Below are positions 1-8,038 of a DNA stretch of 39,751 nucleotides, piece by piece (the stretch's first letter is position 1; each line of letters begins with the position of its first letter). The position numbers and the translations under genes were made by a program. The notes beneath the pieces were generated by a model, which worked only from the letters and a program-made list of their open reading frames with translations, did not search any database and was not told the DNA's origin. Origin of the DNA: an uncultured Bacilli bacterium (lineage in GTDB: Bacteria > Bacillota_I > Bacilli_A > RF39 > UBA660); contig CAKOIQ010000009.1 of the NCBI GenBank assembly GCA_934086935.1, positions 1-39,751 on the forward strand, in the 5' to 3' direction.

Positions 1-1053
1 TATCAAATTTGTTCTTTAAGATTAGAACCTTTTTATAGAGAAGATTTCTTTAAGTATGCAATACTTATTAATGAACCAAATTATTCACCAGGTAGTGTAG
101 CTTTCTGGAGTGGTTTATGTGATGCTTTAAATAATGGTGATCCTGAATTTAAAGATGCTGATTTCGGACATTTAATTGCTGCTGTTGTTACTGGTGAAGG
201 TATGAGTCAAGGTGAAGAAAAATACTTTAATTATACAGCTAGAAAACATAAATTTGGGTCTAAAGAATTACCTTTTCCAATTGCTCCAATATCATTTTCA
301 ATTGGTGGAGGAACTAATGAAGCTAGTGGTATTTTTACAACTTTATTTAAGGCTCATATGGAAAAATTACCTCAAAATTTAAAACATAGAAAAGAAGGTT
401 TAGGTTTAACTACTTTACCTTTTGCGATTACAGAAGTATTAGATGATGAAGGTCATTATTGTAAAATTGGAGAAGCTGGTACTTTAGTTTCTAGATCTCC
501 AGCAATGATGGTTGGTTATTATTATGATGAAGAATTAAATAAAGAAGCATTTATTACTGATGCTTATGGTAATAGATGGGTTAATATGGGTAAATTTTCA
601 TATAAATCTGATAAATATGGTAGAATTAAAATGAAGGGTAGACCTAAAGCTATAATTAAATTAGATGGTGGTAAAACTGTTCCATTCTTTAATATTGAAG
701 ACACAGTACTTAAAGATACTAAGTTAGTTATGTCTTGTAGTGTTGTACCTGTTAATGATGATTGTTTAGGTGAAGTTTATGCAATATGGGTTGCACCTAA
801 TCCAAGAATTAAAATAAGTAATGAAAAACTTGTTAGAAGTATTGTTTTAAGATTAGAACAACAATTCGAAAAAGAAGTATTAGATAAGTTATATATTAAT
901 GTAACTCATAAATTTCCAGTGGCACCAAGTGGTAAGAGGGATTTAGAAACTTTAAAAACTTGGGGTTATGATAAAGAAGCTAATGTTACAAGATTAGCCA
1001 CTGAATATAAATATCAAATGCAAAAAGATAATAAAGTTTTAAAGATGAGTTAG
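1..1053 (+). CDS. Acyl-adenylate-forming (AMP-binding) ligase, 5' partial
   Basis: The frame is open from base 1 with no start in view, so this is the C-terminal ~350 residues of a longer protein. It shows the late core of the ANL superfamily: a GEAGTLVSRSP segment, a following GYY, a GRPKAIIK hinge and a C-terminal APSGK that fits the catalytic lysine loop. Such enzymes activate a carboxylate with ATP, usually making an acyl-CoA or acyl-carrier thioester. The usual TGD before the hinge reads NMGK here, so the ribose-binding aspartate may be missing. The substrate cannot be told from this part. A terminator follows the stop directly. The family is fairly sure, the specificity unknown. Confidence 0.75.
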   Translation, partial: YQICSLRLEPFYREDFFKYAILINEPNYSPGSVAFWSGLCDALNNGDPEFKDADFGHLIAAVVTGEGMSQGEEKYFNYTARKHKFGSKELPFPIAPISFSIGGGTNEASGIFTTLFKAHMEKLPQNLKHRKEGLGLTTLPFAITEVLDDEGHYCKIGEAGTLVSRSPAMMVGYYYDEELNKEAFITDAYGNRWVNMGKFSYKSDKYGRIKMKGRPKAIIKLDGGKTVPFFNIEDTVLKDTKLVMSCSVVPVNDDCLGEVYAIWVAPNPRIKISNEKLVRSIVLRLEQQFEKEVLDKLYINVTHKFPVAPSGKRDLETLKTWGYDKEANVTRLATEYKYQMQKDNKVLKMS

Positions 1054-1055
1054 TT

Positions 1056-1081
1056 AGATAATAGACTTATCTTTTTTTTTG
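1056..1081 (+). terminator. Intrinsic terminator after the AMP-ligase gene
   Basis: A 6-bp stem (AGATAA / TTATCT, loop of 5) is followed by an unbroken run of nine T. It lies 3 bases after the stop codon. Confidence 0.7.
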
Positions 1082-1115
1082 TGATAATATTTTATTATAC
1101 TAGGAGGAGTTTCTA

Positions 1116-2903
1116 ATGGCATATTTTGTAATCATATGTTTATCACTTATGTATTCAGTTGTTTTAAATGTAGTATATTTTAGAAAGAATCATTTAAGAA
1201 CGCAAGAAACAAAGTATTACTCAATATTGATTGTATTTAATTTAATAGCGTTAATTTCTGAATTGATATGTGGAATTTCAGGACATGTTTTACCGGTAGG
1301 AAATATTTTATCAACAACATTAACTAAAATATTCATGTCATATTTAACTATATTTTCTTGTTTTATATCTTTGTATATATATATGATTTGTTTTAATAAT
1401 AAACCTAATGTGTTTAATACTATTAAATATTCTTTATTAAGTATTTTAGTTGTGAGTATTTTAGTTATTCTTTATTTACCTATTTCTACTTATCAAGGCT
1501 ATGCGACTGGTCCATCTGTAGATTTTGTATTTGGAATTGGGACATTTTTTATTACTGTAGGATTGATACCAATATTTTTAAGATATAAATACGTTGATTT
1601 AAAGAAGATATTACCATTTATTTTATTTATGCTCGGTAATTTAGTGGTTGCTTTAATTCAAAAGTATAATCCACAAATGACAATTACAACATCAATTGAA
1701 TGTTTAGTTATGTTTGTTATGTATTTTACAATCGAAAATCCTGATGTCAAAATGATTCAAGAATTGACTAAAGCAAGAACTTTGTCTGAACAAAATGCGA
1801 ATGAAAAAAATGAATTTTTAAGTGTTGTTACTGATGATATTCAAGAAAAATTAAATAGAGTAGAAAAATTGTATGATGATATGTGTAATCTTAATCCTTC
1901 AAAAGAAATGCGAGAAGATTTAGATAATTTAAAAATTATTGTGGATAATGCAAGAATTAAGATTAGAAACTCTATTGATGTGTCACAAATGGATTCAATG
2001 TATTTAAATGCGGTTAATACTAAATATAATATTCGATTATTGCTTAATAGTGTTTATGCTATGACTAAAAGTAAAGTAAAGGATAATGTAGATTATAGAT
2101 TGGTTATAAATGATAACATTCCGGAAGAATTATTTGGTGATTCAATAAAAATTAAACAGGTTATTAATACTTTAATCAGTAATTCAATTAGATTTACAAA
2201 TAGTGGTTATATTGAGTTGAGAGCAAATTGTATTATTAAAAATGATTTATGTAGATTAATTATAAGTGTTGAAGATTCTGGAAGTGGAATAGACATTTAT
2301 AAACAAAATGAAATATTATCTAATCATGATGATTTAACTAAAGAAGAAATAAATAAAAAAGATGATAAAGATTTAAATCTAAAAATGGTTAGAAAGATTA
2401 TTAATTTAATTGGGGGATCATTCTCAATTGATAGTAATAAATTTAATGGTACTATTGTAACAGTTTATGTTGATCAAAAAATAGCTGATGAAGATAAAAC
2501 AAATTATGAAAAGAAAATTGAAGAATATTCTGAAAAAATATTGAATGTGAAAAGAGTTGCTTTGATTGCAACGGAAAATAGTGATATAAAAAATATTAAA
2601 AGTATTTGTAAGAAAAAAGGTTATGATTTTAAATATTATGATATGACTAAGAAGTGTTTAGATGATGTTAGAGCTGACGAACATTTTGATGTCATAGTAA
2701 TAGATGAAAATATGGATAAAATAGATGCAAAATCTTTCTTAGCAAAAGTTAATGATGTTAAAACTTTTAATGGTAAAGTATTTATTATAACGAATAATAA
2801 AGATTTAAAATCTAAGAAAGAATTACTGGAACTAGGATTTAAAGCTATATTAATTAGACCTTTAAATAGAAAAGATTTATTAGATTTCTTTAATCTGACA
2901 TAA
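1116..2903 (+). CDS. Seven-helix hybrid histidine kinase-like protein lacking the phosphoacceptor His
   Basis: This is a 595-residue membrane protein. About seven hydrophobic helices fill residues 1-207, followed by a short coiled coil. The H-box region (NEFLSVVTDDIQ, 232-243) has Asp240 where the phosphorylated His should be. The ATPase part keeps an N-box (N356 in the NSIRFT run), a G1 box (DSGSGI, 387-392) and a late GT (445-446). The C-terminal ~115 residues look like a receiver domain: D530 and T559 are kept, but the acidic pair is lost and the conserved lysine is Arg581. It probably binds ATP but should not autophosphorylate on histidine. The SD AGGAGG is next to a TATACT. The spo0A gene follows after a terminator, so a role in sporulation signalling is an inference from position only. 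Confidence 0.8.
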   Translation: MAYFVIICLSLMYSVVLNVVYFRKNHLRTQETKYYSILIVFNLIALISELICGISGHVLPVGNILSTTLTKIFMSYLTIFSCFISLYIYMICFNNKPNVFNTIKYSLLSILVVSILVILYLPISTYQGYATGPSVDFVFGIGTFFITVGLIPIFLRYKYVDLKKILPFILFMLGNLVVALIQKYNPQMTITTSIECLVMFVMYFTIENPDVKMIQELTKARTLSEQNANEKNEFLSVVTDDIQEKLNRVEKLYDDMCNLNPSKEMREDLDNLKIIVDNARIKIRNSIDVSQMDSMYLNAVNTKYNIRLLLNSVYAMTKSKVKDNVDYRLVINDNIPEELFGDSIKIKQVINTLISNSIRFTNSGYIELRANCIIKNDLCRLIISVEDSGSGIDIYKQNEILSNHDDLTKEEINKKDDKDLNLKMVRKIINLIGGSFSIDSNKFNGTIVTVYVDQKIADEDKTNYEKKIEEYSEKILNVKRVALIATENSDIKNIKSICKKKGYDFKYYDMTKKCLDDVRADEHFDVIVIDENMDKIDAKSFLAKVNDVKTFNGKVFIITNNKDLKSKKELLELGFKAILIRPLNRKDLLDFFNLT

Positions 2904-2919
2904 ATCGACAAATGTTTAC

Positions 2920-2955
2920 ATATCTTGACAGTCATTGCCAAGATATTTTCTTTTT
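2920..2955 (+). terminator. Intrinsic terminator after the kinase-like gene
   Basis: An 8-bp stem (ATATCTTG 2920-2927 with CAAGATAT 2939-2946) is followed by a T-rich tract. It separates the kinase-like gene from spo0A. Confidence 0.65.
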
Positions 2956-2973
2956 ATTTGTAGAAAAAGATAT

Positions 2974-2979
2974 TATAAT
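2974..2979 (+). promoter_or_regulatory. Probable -10 box for spo0A
   Basis: A perfect TATAAT lies 33 bases before the spo0A start and after the preceding terminator. No good -35 stands at 16-18 bases. A near 0A-box (TGTCGAT on the minus strand, 2905-2911) lies upstream of the terminator. Confidence 0.45.
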
Positions 2980-3012
2980 AAAGGTGCGTGGTAAAGATAA
3001 AAAGGAGAAAAG

Positions 3013-3771
3013 ATGAATAAGAAAATACGCGTTTTTATGGTAGACGACAATAAGGATTACTTAGAGTCAGTAAAGGAGTATTTTAGTAGTCACGCAGTAA
3101 TTGATGTTGTAGATTGGGCTTTTGATGGAGAAGAGGCCTTGGAAAAGATTTGTAACAATTATAATAATTATGATGTACTTGTTATGGATTTAATTATTCC
3201 TAAAATGGATGGATTAAGTGTATTAGAAGAATTGAGTAAAAGAAAAATATATTTAAAAAGTATTATTACTACTGGAATTAATTCAATAGAAATAATCAAT
3301 AAATGTATGCAAGTAGGTGCAAATTATTACTTACTAAAACCATATAATTTAGATGCTTTAGCCAAACATATGGAAACAATTATGTCATCTAAGAAAGATA
3401 AGTTAATTGTTAATGATAATGATTTAAAACAAGCAATTACAACATTATTACATTCTCTTGGGATACCATCTCATATAAAAGGTTATGCTTATATTAGAGA
3501 TAGTATTGATTTAATGTATAATAATCCTTCTATGATTGGAGCTATTACTAAAGAGTTATATCCAGAAATAGCTGATAAGTATGATACAACTACTAGTCGA
3601 GTAGAAAGAGCAATTAGACATGCGATCGAAGTTAGTTGGAGTAGAGGAGATTATGATTTAATGGAATCTTTATTTGGTCATTCAGTTGATTATGATAGAG
3701 CTAAACCAACTAATTCAGAGTTTATTGCAACTGTTGCTGATAAGCTTAGATTAGAAAGAATATATGAATAA
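3013..3771 (+). CDS. spo0A: Stage 0 sporulation response regulator Spo0A
   Basis: This is the master response regulator for entry into sporulation, 252 residues against about 267 in B. subtilis. The N-terminal receiver is complete: D11/D12, phosphoacceptor D59 (VMDLIIPKMDG), T87 and K109 (LLKP). The C-terminal DNA-binding domain carries the highly conserved SRVERAIRHAIEVSWSRGD near residue 200. The start follows AAAGGAG at ordinary spacing. It is its own transcription unit, between the terminator at 2920 and the hairpin at 3784. Its presence says the organism belongs to an endospore-forming lineage. In the known family Spo0A is phosphorylated by kinases or a phosphorelay; the adjacent kinase-like protein lacks the needed His, so the phosphodonor is probably elsewhere. 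Confidence 0.97.
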   Translation: MNKKIRVFMVDDNKDYLESVKEYFSSHAVIDVVDWAFDGEEALEKICNNYNNYDVLVMDLIIPKMDGLSVLEELSKRKIYLKSIITTGINSIEIINKCMQVGANYYLLKPYNLDALAKHMETIMSSKKDKLIVNDNDLKQAITTLLHSLGIPSHIKGYAYIRDSIDLMYNNPSMIGAITKELYPEIADKYDTTTSRVERAIRHAIEVSWSRGDYDLMESLFGHSVDYDRAKPTNSEFIATVADKLRLERIYE

Positions 3772-3783
3772 ATAACTAATATT

Positions 3784-3823
3784 ATCCTCATTATATACAT
3801 AAAGTATATAGGAGGATTTTTTT
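3784..3823 (+). promoter_or_regulatory. Terminator-like hairpin that encloses the SD of the clpC-like gene
   Basis: The outer stem pairs ATCCTC (3784-3789) with GAGGAT (3812-3817); the inner stem pairs TATATAC (3792-3798) with GTATATA (3804-3810), with a 5-base loop. A single A bulge and a T:G wobble join the two stems. Seven T follow and run directly into the ATG at 3824. The 3' arm contains GGAGG, the only SD for that gene. The element therefore looks like a spo0A terminator and, in read-through RNA, an SD-masking structure. Confidence 0.65.
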
Positions 3824-5530
3824 ATGGATAAATGTTTTAATAAGAGTGTTTGTAGAATATTAGAAATAGCTGAACAAGAGATGCTTAATTGTCATCATCC
3901 TTATGTTGGAACAGAGCATTTATTACTAGCTCTGTTAAAAAATAATAATATTAGAGAAATATGTATTAAATATAATTTAACTTATAAAAATTTTAAAAAA
4001 GAATTAATTAAAGTTATTGGTATGGCTAGTAAAGAAAGTGTTAATATTCTTTATACACCTTTACTTAAAATAGTTATAGAAAATGCTTCAAAAAAAGCGA
4101 ATAAAGAACAAAAAGAATTAGATGAATTTTATTTGCTTTCTTCTTTACTTAATGAACAAGATGGGATAGCTTTACAGATTGTTTCTAATATGGGAGTAGA
4201 TACAGAAAGTTTAACGAATGAGATTAATAAACCATCATTAATATATCAATTAGGGGTTTCTTTAAATGAAAAAGAAAGTGATAGGGTTTATTTAAGAGAT
4301 AAAGAAATAAATGAAGTAATGGAAATATTACTTAGAAAGAATAAGAATAATCCTTTACTTATTGGTCATGCTGGGGTTGGGAAGACAGCAATTGCTTATG
4401 AACTTGCACATATGATTAAAGAAGGTAATGTACCAGATAAATTAAAAAATAAAGAGATTGTTTTAATTAATACATCAACTTTAATTGCAGGAACAAAATA
4501 TCGTGGAGAGTTTGAACTTAGAGTTAATAATTTAATTAAAGAAGTTATGAAGTGTAAGAATATTATTTTATTTATAGATGAAATTCATACGATAGTTAAG
4601 ACGGGAGCTTCAGATGGATCGATAGATGCGGCAAATATTTTAAAACCATATTTAGCAAGAGGAGATATTAAAATTATTGGAGCCACTACTTATGAAGAAT
4701 ATAATGAATATATAAAGAAAGATCCAGCATTAGTTAGAAGATTTACTCCCGTAATGGTAAATGAACCCAGTAATAAAGATATGTTAACAATTATGGATAA
4801 AGTTAAAAAGAATTATGAGTCTTTTTATGATTTAAAGATAAATAAAAATACAATTAAATATTTAATAGATATTACTGATAAATATTTACCTAATTTATAT
4901 AATCCAGATAAGTGTATAGAGGTTCTTGATACTGTATGTTCTAAGAAGTTAATAGATATGTATAAAAATAATAGTAATAATAAGATGATTAGTAATGAAG
5001 ATATTTATGAAGTTATAAAAAATAGGGTTAATATTAGTACTTTAAGAGAAGATAAAATAGATGAGTTATATGATGAATTAAAAGAAAAATATAATGAGAA
5101 GATAGTTAAAAATATTGTTAATTTAATTAAAGATAATAAATTTAATAAATATATGGTTTTAGATGGATTAGATAAGAATAATAAAATTAAAATAATTAAA
5201 TATATTTCATCAAAATTTAACATTAATATGATAAATATTAATTGTGAGGAATATAATGATGATTATAGTTTAAGTAAACTATTATCTAATGATTATTTAT
5301 ATAATAAATTAGAAGAGTATCCATTTTCATTTATAGTGTTTAATAATTATGATGAAGCTAATAAGGTTTTATATAATTTAATTAAAATGATGATTAATAG
5401 TGGATATATAACTAATTCTTTAAATAAGAAATTATACTTAAATAATTCAATTATATTTTTATTAAATAATAAAGAAGAAAGTAATTTGGGTTTTAATAAT
5501 AATCTTTCTTTTATTCCTCAAAAATGTTAA
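3824..5530 (+). CDS. ClpC-like AAA+ protein with a degenerate, truncated second ATPase module
   Basis: At 568 residues it is far shorter than ClpC (about 810). Residues 1-140 hold two Clp N-domain repeats. The first AAA+ module is complete: Walker A GHAGVGKT (181-188), Walker B ILFIDEIH (248-255), IGATTYEEY and arginines 305-306. The second module is recognisable but dead: the Walker A position reads LDGLDKNNK (446-454), the Walker B position FIVFNNYDEA (503-512), and a sensor-like IIFLLNN remains. It ends soon after an LGF (555-557) at the place of the ClpP-binding loop; the M-domain coiled coil also seems absent. No further coding remnant lies between the stop and cysS, so this is not a simple frameshift. 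It could be a specialised adaptor or unfoldase. Bacilli often have clpC and cysS in one neighbourhood, as here. Confidence 0.8.
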   Translation: MDKCFNKSVCRILEIAEQEMLNCHHPYVGTEHLLLALLKNNNIREICIKYNLTYKNFKKELIKVIGMASKESVNILYTPLLKIVIENASKKANKEQKELDEFYLLSSLLNEQDGIALQIVSNMGVDTESLTNEINKPSLIYQLGVSLNEKESDRVYLRDKEINEVMEILLRKNKNNPLLIGHAGVGKTAIAYELAHMIKEGNVPDKLKNKEIVLINTSTLIAGTKYRGEFELRVNNLIKEVMKCKNIILFIDEIHTIVKTGASDGSIDAANILKPYLARGDIKIIGATTYEEYNEYIKKDPALVRRFTPVMVNEPSNKDMLTIMDKVKKNYESFYDLKINKNTIKYLIDITDKYLPNLYNPDKCIEVLDTVCSKKLIDMYKNNSNNKMISNEDIYEVIKNRVNISTLREDKIDELYDELKEKYNEKIVKNIVNLIKDNKFNKYMVLDGLDKNNKIKIIKYISSKFNINMININCEEYNDDYSLSKLLSNDYLYNKLEEYPFSFIVFNNYDEANKVLYNLIKMMINSGYITNSLNKKLYLNNSIIFLLNNKEESNLGFNNNLSFIPQKC

Positions 5531-5554
5531 AATAACTTTTAGGAGGAGATAGTT

Positions 5555-6946
5555 ATGAAGTTATATAATACTTTATCAAGACAAGTTGAAGAATTTAAAC
5601 CTCATTATGAAGGTAAGGTTTCTTTTTATACTTGTGGACCAACTGTATATCATTATGCTCATATAGGTAATATGAGAAGTTATGTGGGTCATGATATTTT
5701 AGATAAGACTTTAAGATATATTGGTTATGATGTTAAAAGGGTAATGAATATTACTGATGTTGGTCATTTAAAAAGTGACTCTGATACTGGTGAAGATAAG
5801 ATGGTATCAAGTGCTAAAAAAGAACATAAGTCTGTATTAGATATTGCTAAGTTTTATACTGATGCGTTCTTTAAAGATTTTGAGGCTTTAAACTGTCGCC
5901 GTCCAGATATTGTTTCACCTGCTACTCTAAATATAGATGAATATATTAAAATTATTAATGTTTTATTAGAAAAAGGTTATGCTTATCAAGCAGGAGGAAA
6001 TGTTTATTTTGATGTTAGTAAATTATCTGATTATTATCAATTAACTAATCATAAGGAAGATGAAATGGTTGTTGGAGTAAGAGAAGGAGTAGAGTTTGAT
6101 GAAAGTAAAAGAAATCAAGCTGACTTTGCTTTATGGTTTACTAAAAGTAAATTTGAAGATCAAGAATTAAAGTGGGATTCTCCTTTTGGGGTAGGTTATC
6201 CGGGATGGCATATTGAGTGTACGGGGATATCTATTAAATATATTGGAGAATATCTAGATATTCATGGTGGTGGAGTAGATAATATATTTCCTCATCATAC
6301 TAATGAAATAGCTCAAAGTGAGGCTTATTTAGGCCATAAATGGTGTAATTATTGGTTTCATAATGAACATTTAATGGATGAGACTGGTAAGATGAGTAAA
6401 AGTAAAGGAGCAATTTTATCAGTTGGAGAATTAATTAAAAGAGGATATAATCCTTTATCTTTTAGATTTATGTGTTTAAATAGTCATTATCGTAAACAAT
6501 TACTATTTACTTTTGATAACTTAAATAGTGCTGAACAAGCTTATTTAAAACTTAAAAATAAGATATCTTTAATTAAAGATGAAGGAGAATTATCTGAGGG
6601 TGACTTTGATAAATATAAAAATATGTTTATTGAATATATTACTAATGATTTAAATACTGCTAATGCAATTACTTTACTTTATGATTTACTTAAAGATGAT
6701 ACGGTTAATGGTCATACTAAAATTGAATTAATTAGATCTTTTGATAAGGTACTTAGTTTAGATTTATTACCAGAAGTAAAAGAAGTAAGAAGTGATCATG
6801 AACATATAATGAAGTTAATTGAAACTAGAGATGCAGCTAAAAAATCAAAAAATTATGAACTTGCTGATGCAATAAGAAATGAATTATTAAGTAAGGGTAT
6901 TGCTTTAGTTGATACTAGAGAAGGTACTATTTATAAAGAGGTATAG
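5555..6946 (+). CDS. cysS: Cysteinyl-tRNA synthetase
   Basis: This class I synthetase charges tRNA-Cys in the cytoplasm. It is 463 residues, the normal length. Signature elements are C27 in CGPT, HIGN at 36-39, C222 in the WHIEC motif, the HHTNEIAQSE block (247-256) that supplies zinc ligands, and KMSKS at 279-283. The start follows AGGAGGAG. It lies 24 bases after the clpC-like gene with no terminator between and 2 bases before the zinc peptidase gene, so the three are probably co-transcribed. There is no T-box leader. Confidence 0.97.
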   Translation: MKLYNTLSRQVEEFKPHYEGKVSFYTCGPTVYHYAHIGNMRSYVGHDILDKTLRYIGYDVKRVMNITDVGHLKSDSDTGEDKMVSSAKKEHKSVLDIAKFYTDAFFKDFEALNCRRPDIVSPATLNIDEYIKIINVLLEKGYAYQAGGNVYFDVSKLSDYYQLTNHKEDEMVVGVREGVEFDESKRNQADFALWFTKSKFEDQELKWDSPFGVGYPGWHIECTGISIKYIGEYLDIHGGGVDNIFPHHTNEIAQSEAYLGHKWCNYWFHNEHLMDETGKMSKSKGAILSVGELIKRGYNPLSFRFMCLNSHYRKQLLFTFDNLNSAEQAYLKLKNKISLIKDEGELSEGDFDKYKNMFIEYITNDLNTANAITLLYDLLKDDTVNGHTKIELIRSFDKVLSLDLLPEVKEVRSDHEHIMKLIETRDAAKKSKNYELADAIRNELLSKGIALVDTREGTIYKEV

Positions 6947-6948
6947 AA

Positions 6949-7620
6949 GTGGAAGGTTTATTATATTTACTAGCTCTTATTATTCCTTTAATGGCACAAA
7001 TTTATGTTAGTGCTACTTATAAAAAGAATAGTAAGAGAAATAATGCTTTTGGATTAACTGGTTATGATGTTGCTAGAAAGATTCTTGATAAAAATGAATT
7101 AAATAATTTATATGTAGTTGAAACTCAAGGAACTATGACGGATCATTATGATCCTAATAGAAAAACTATTAAACTATCTAGTGAGGTTTATCATGGAAAA
7201 TCAATTGCATCTTTAGCAATTGCTGCACATGAATGTGGACATGCTATTCAAGATAAAGAAGGTTATTTATTTTTAAGAATTAGAAGTTTTATATATCCAA
7301 TATTTAATCTCGGGACTAAAATAGCATACATTATTTTAATTTTTGGATTTATTTTTGAATCTATGCAGATGATTTATGCGGCTTTAGCAATAGTTCTTTT
7401 AGGTTTAATTTTTCAACTTATTACTTTACCAGTTGAAATTAATGCCAGTAAGAGAGCTAGTAAGGAAATAGATGAAAATCATCTAGGTAATACTGAAGAT
7501 AAAAATGGTATTAAAGATATGCTTATAAGTGCGGCTTTAACTTATGTTGCTGGAGTATTGTCGTCTGCATTAGATTTGCTTAGATTATTATTGATTTTAG
7601 GAAATAATAGAAGAGATTAA
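6949..7620 (+). CDS. Membrane zinc metallopeptidase, YugP/Zn_peptidase_2 family
   Basis: This 223-residue integral membrane protein has an N-terminal helix (4-20), a zinc-peptidase motif HECGH (94-98) and hydrophobic segments around 105-150 and 190-217. It matches the YugP-type neutral zinc peptidases, whose substrates are poorly known. The start is GTG, 2 bases after the cysS stop; the SD-like AAAGAGG lies inside the end of cysS, so translation is probably coupled. Confidence 0.85.
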   Translation: MEGLLYLLALIIPLMAQIYVSATYKKNSKRNNAFGLTGYDVARKILDKNELNNLYVVETQGTMTDHYDPNRKTIKLSSEVYHGKSIASLAIAAHECGHAIQDKEGYLFLRIRSFIYPIFNLGTKIAYIILIFGFIFESMQMIYAALAIVLLGLIFQLITLPVEINASKRASKEIDENHLGNTEDKNGIKDMLISAALTYVAGVLSSALDLLRLLLILGNNRRD

Positions 7621-7633
7621 TTTCTCTTTTTTT
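7611..7633 (+). terminator. Intrinsic terminator after the zinc peptidase gene
   Basis: A 6-bp stem (AAGAGA / TCTCTT) is followed by T residues. It overlaps the stop codon of the peptidase gene. Confidence 0.55.
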
Positions 7634-7657
7634 GATATACTATTGTTGAGGTGGATT

Positions 7658-7948
7658 ATGAAAATAAAATGCGAATATTGTGATAGTGTTATCGACATGG
7701 AAACTGATAAAAAATGTCCAAATTGTAATGCAAGTTATGCAAGTAATAAAGAATATAAAGAATATGTAAAGAAACTAAAAGAAGAACAAGCTAAAATGGA
7801 AGAGTTTGTTAATCAAGTAAAAGACAGTGTAATTAGTCAATTTAAAGTAAACCAAAAGGTATCAAAAGTAATATTCATAATTGCAACAATTATTATTTTA
7901 ATAACATTTATTTTAATAATTTCACAAATTTGGTTTATAAAATTTTAA
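7658..7948 (+). CDS. Small zinc-ribbon membrane protein, function unknown
   Basis: It is 96 residues from the ATG that follows GAGGTGG; an upstream TTG in frame would sit on top of the SD and is unlikely. The N-terminus has two CxxC pairs (CEYC and CPNC) typical of a zinc ribbon, then a charged coiled-coil stretch (about 30-60) and one C-terminal transmembrane helix (about 68-92). The arrangement suggests a cytosolic zinc ribbon anchored in the membrane by its tail. A TGATATACT promoter-like box lies just upstream. I do not recognise a specific function. Confidence 0.7.
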   Translation: MKIKCEYCDSVIDMETDKKCPNCNASYASNKEYKEYVKKLKEEQAKMEEFVNQVKDSVISQFKVNQKVSKVIFIIATIIILITFILIISQIWFIKF

Positions 7949-7978
7949 AAAATGTATAATTTTTAACAAAAAGTAACA

Positions 7979-7992
7979 AATTTTGCAAAATT
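7979..7992. repeat. 14-bp perfect palindrome over the -35 of the polysaccharide promoter
   Basis: AATTTTGCAAAATT reads the same on both strands and covers the -35 hexamer (TTGCAA, 7983-7988). Just upstream, TAACAAA occurs twice, at 7964-7970 and 7974-7980, exactly one helical turn apart. A repressor or activator site is an inference. Confidence 0.5.
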
Positions 7993-8013
7993 GTCCCTAA
8001 TATATGATATACT
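7983..8013 (+). promoter_or_regulatory. Promoter of the sugar-phosphate transferase gene
   Basis: TTGCAA (7983-7988), a 19-base spacer, and an extended -10 TGATATACT (8005-8013). The predicted start lies at or in the SD TGGAGGAG (8018-8025). Confidence 0.55.
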
Positions 8014-8038
8014 TTAGTGGAGGAGTGGGATTATATTT

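Noticed and set aside
2925..2930. Perfect TTGACA as a -35 for spo0A
   Set aside because: It lies in the 5' arm and loop of the terminator hairpin and no -10 stands at 16-18 bases from it.
5005..5223. Open frames on the opposite strand inside genes (also at 2636-2941, 11311-11535, 15495-15704, 20416-20607, 29174-29416, 32284-32511, 37849-38061)
   Set aside because: They lie inside well-supported genes, lack sensible SDs and give low-complexity Leu/Ile/Ser-rich proteins typical of reverse reading of AT-rich coding DNA.
5400..5554. Frameshift that would restore a full ClpC
   Set aside because: Only 24 bases separate the stop from cysS and no D2 C-terminal coding sequence is present in any frame.
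5531..5554. T-box or riboswitch leaders for cysS and fhs
   Set aside because: The gaps before these genes are under 35 bases, too short for such elements.
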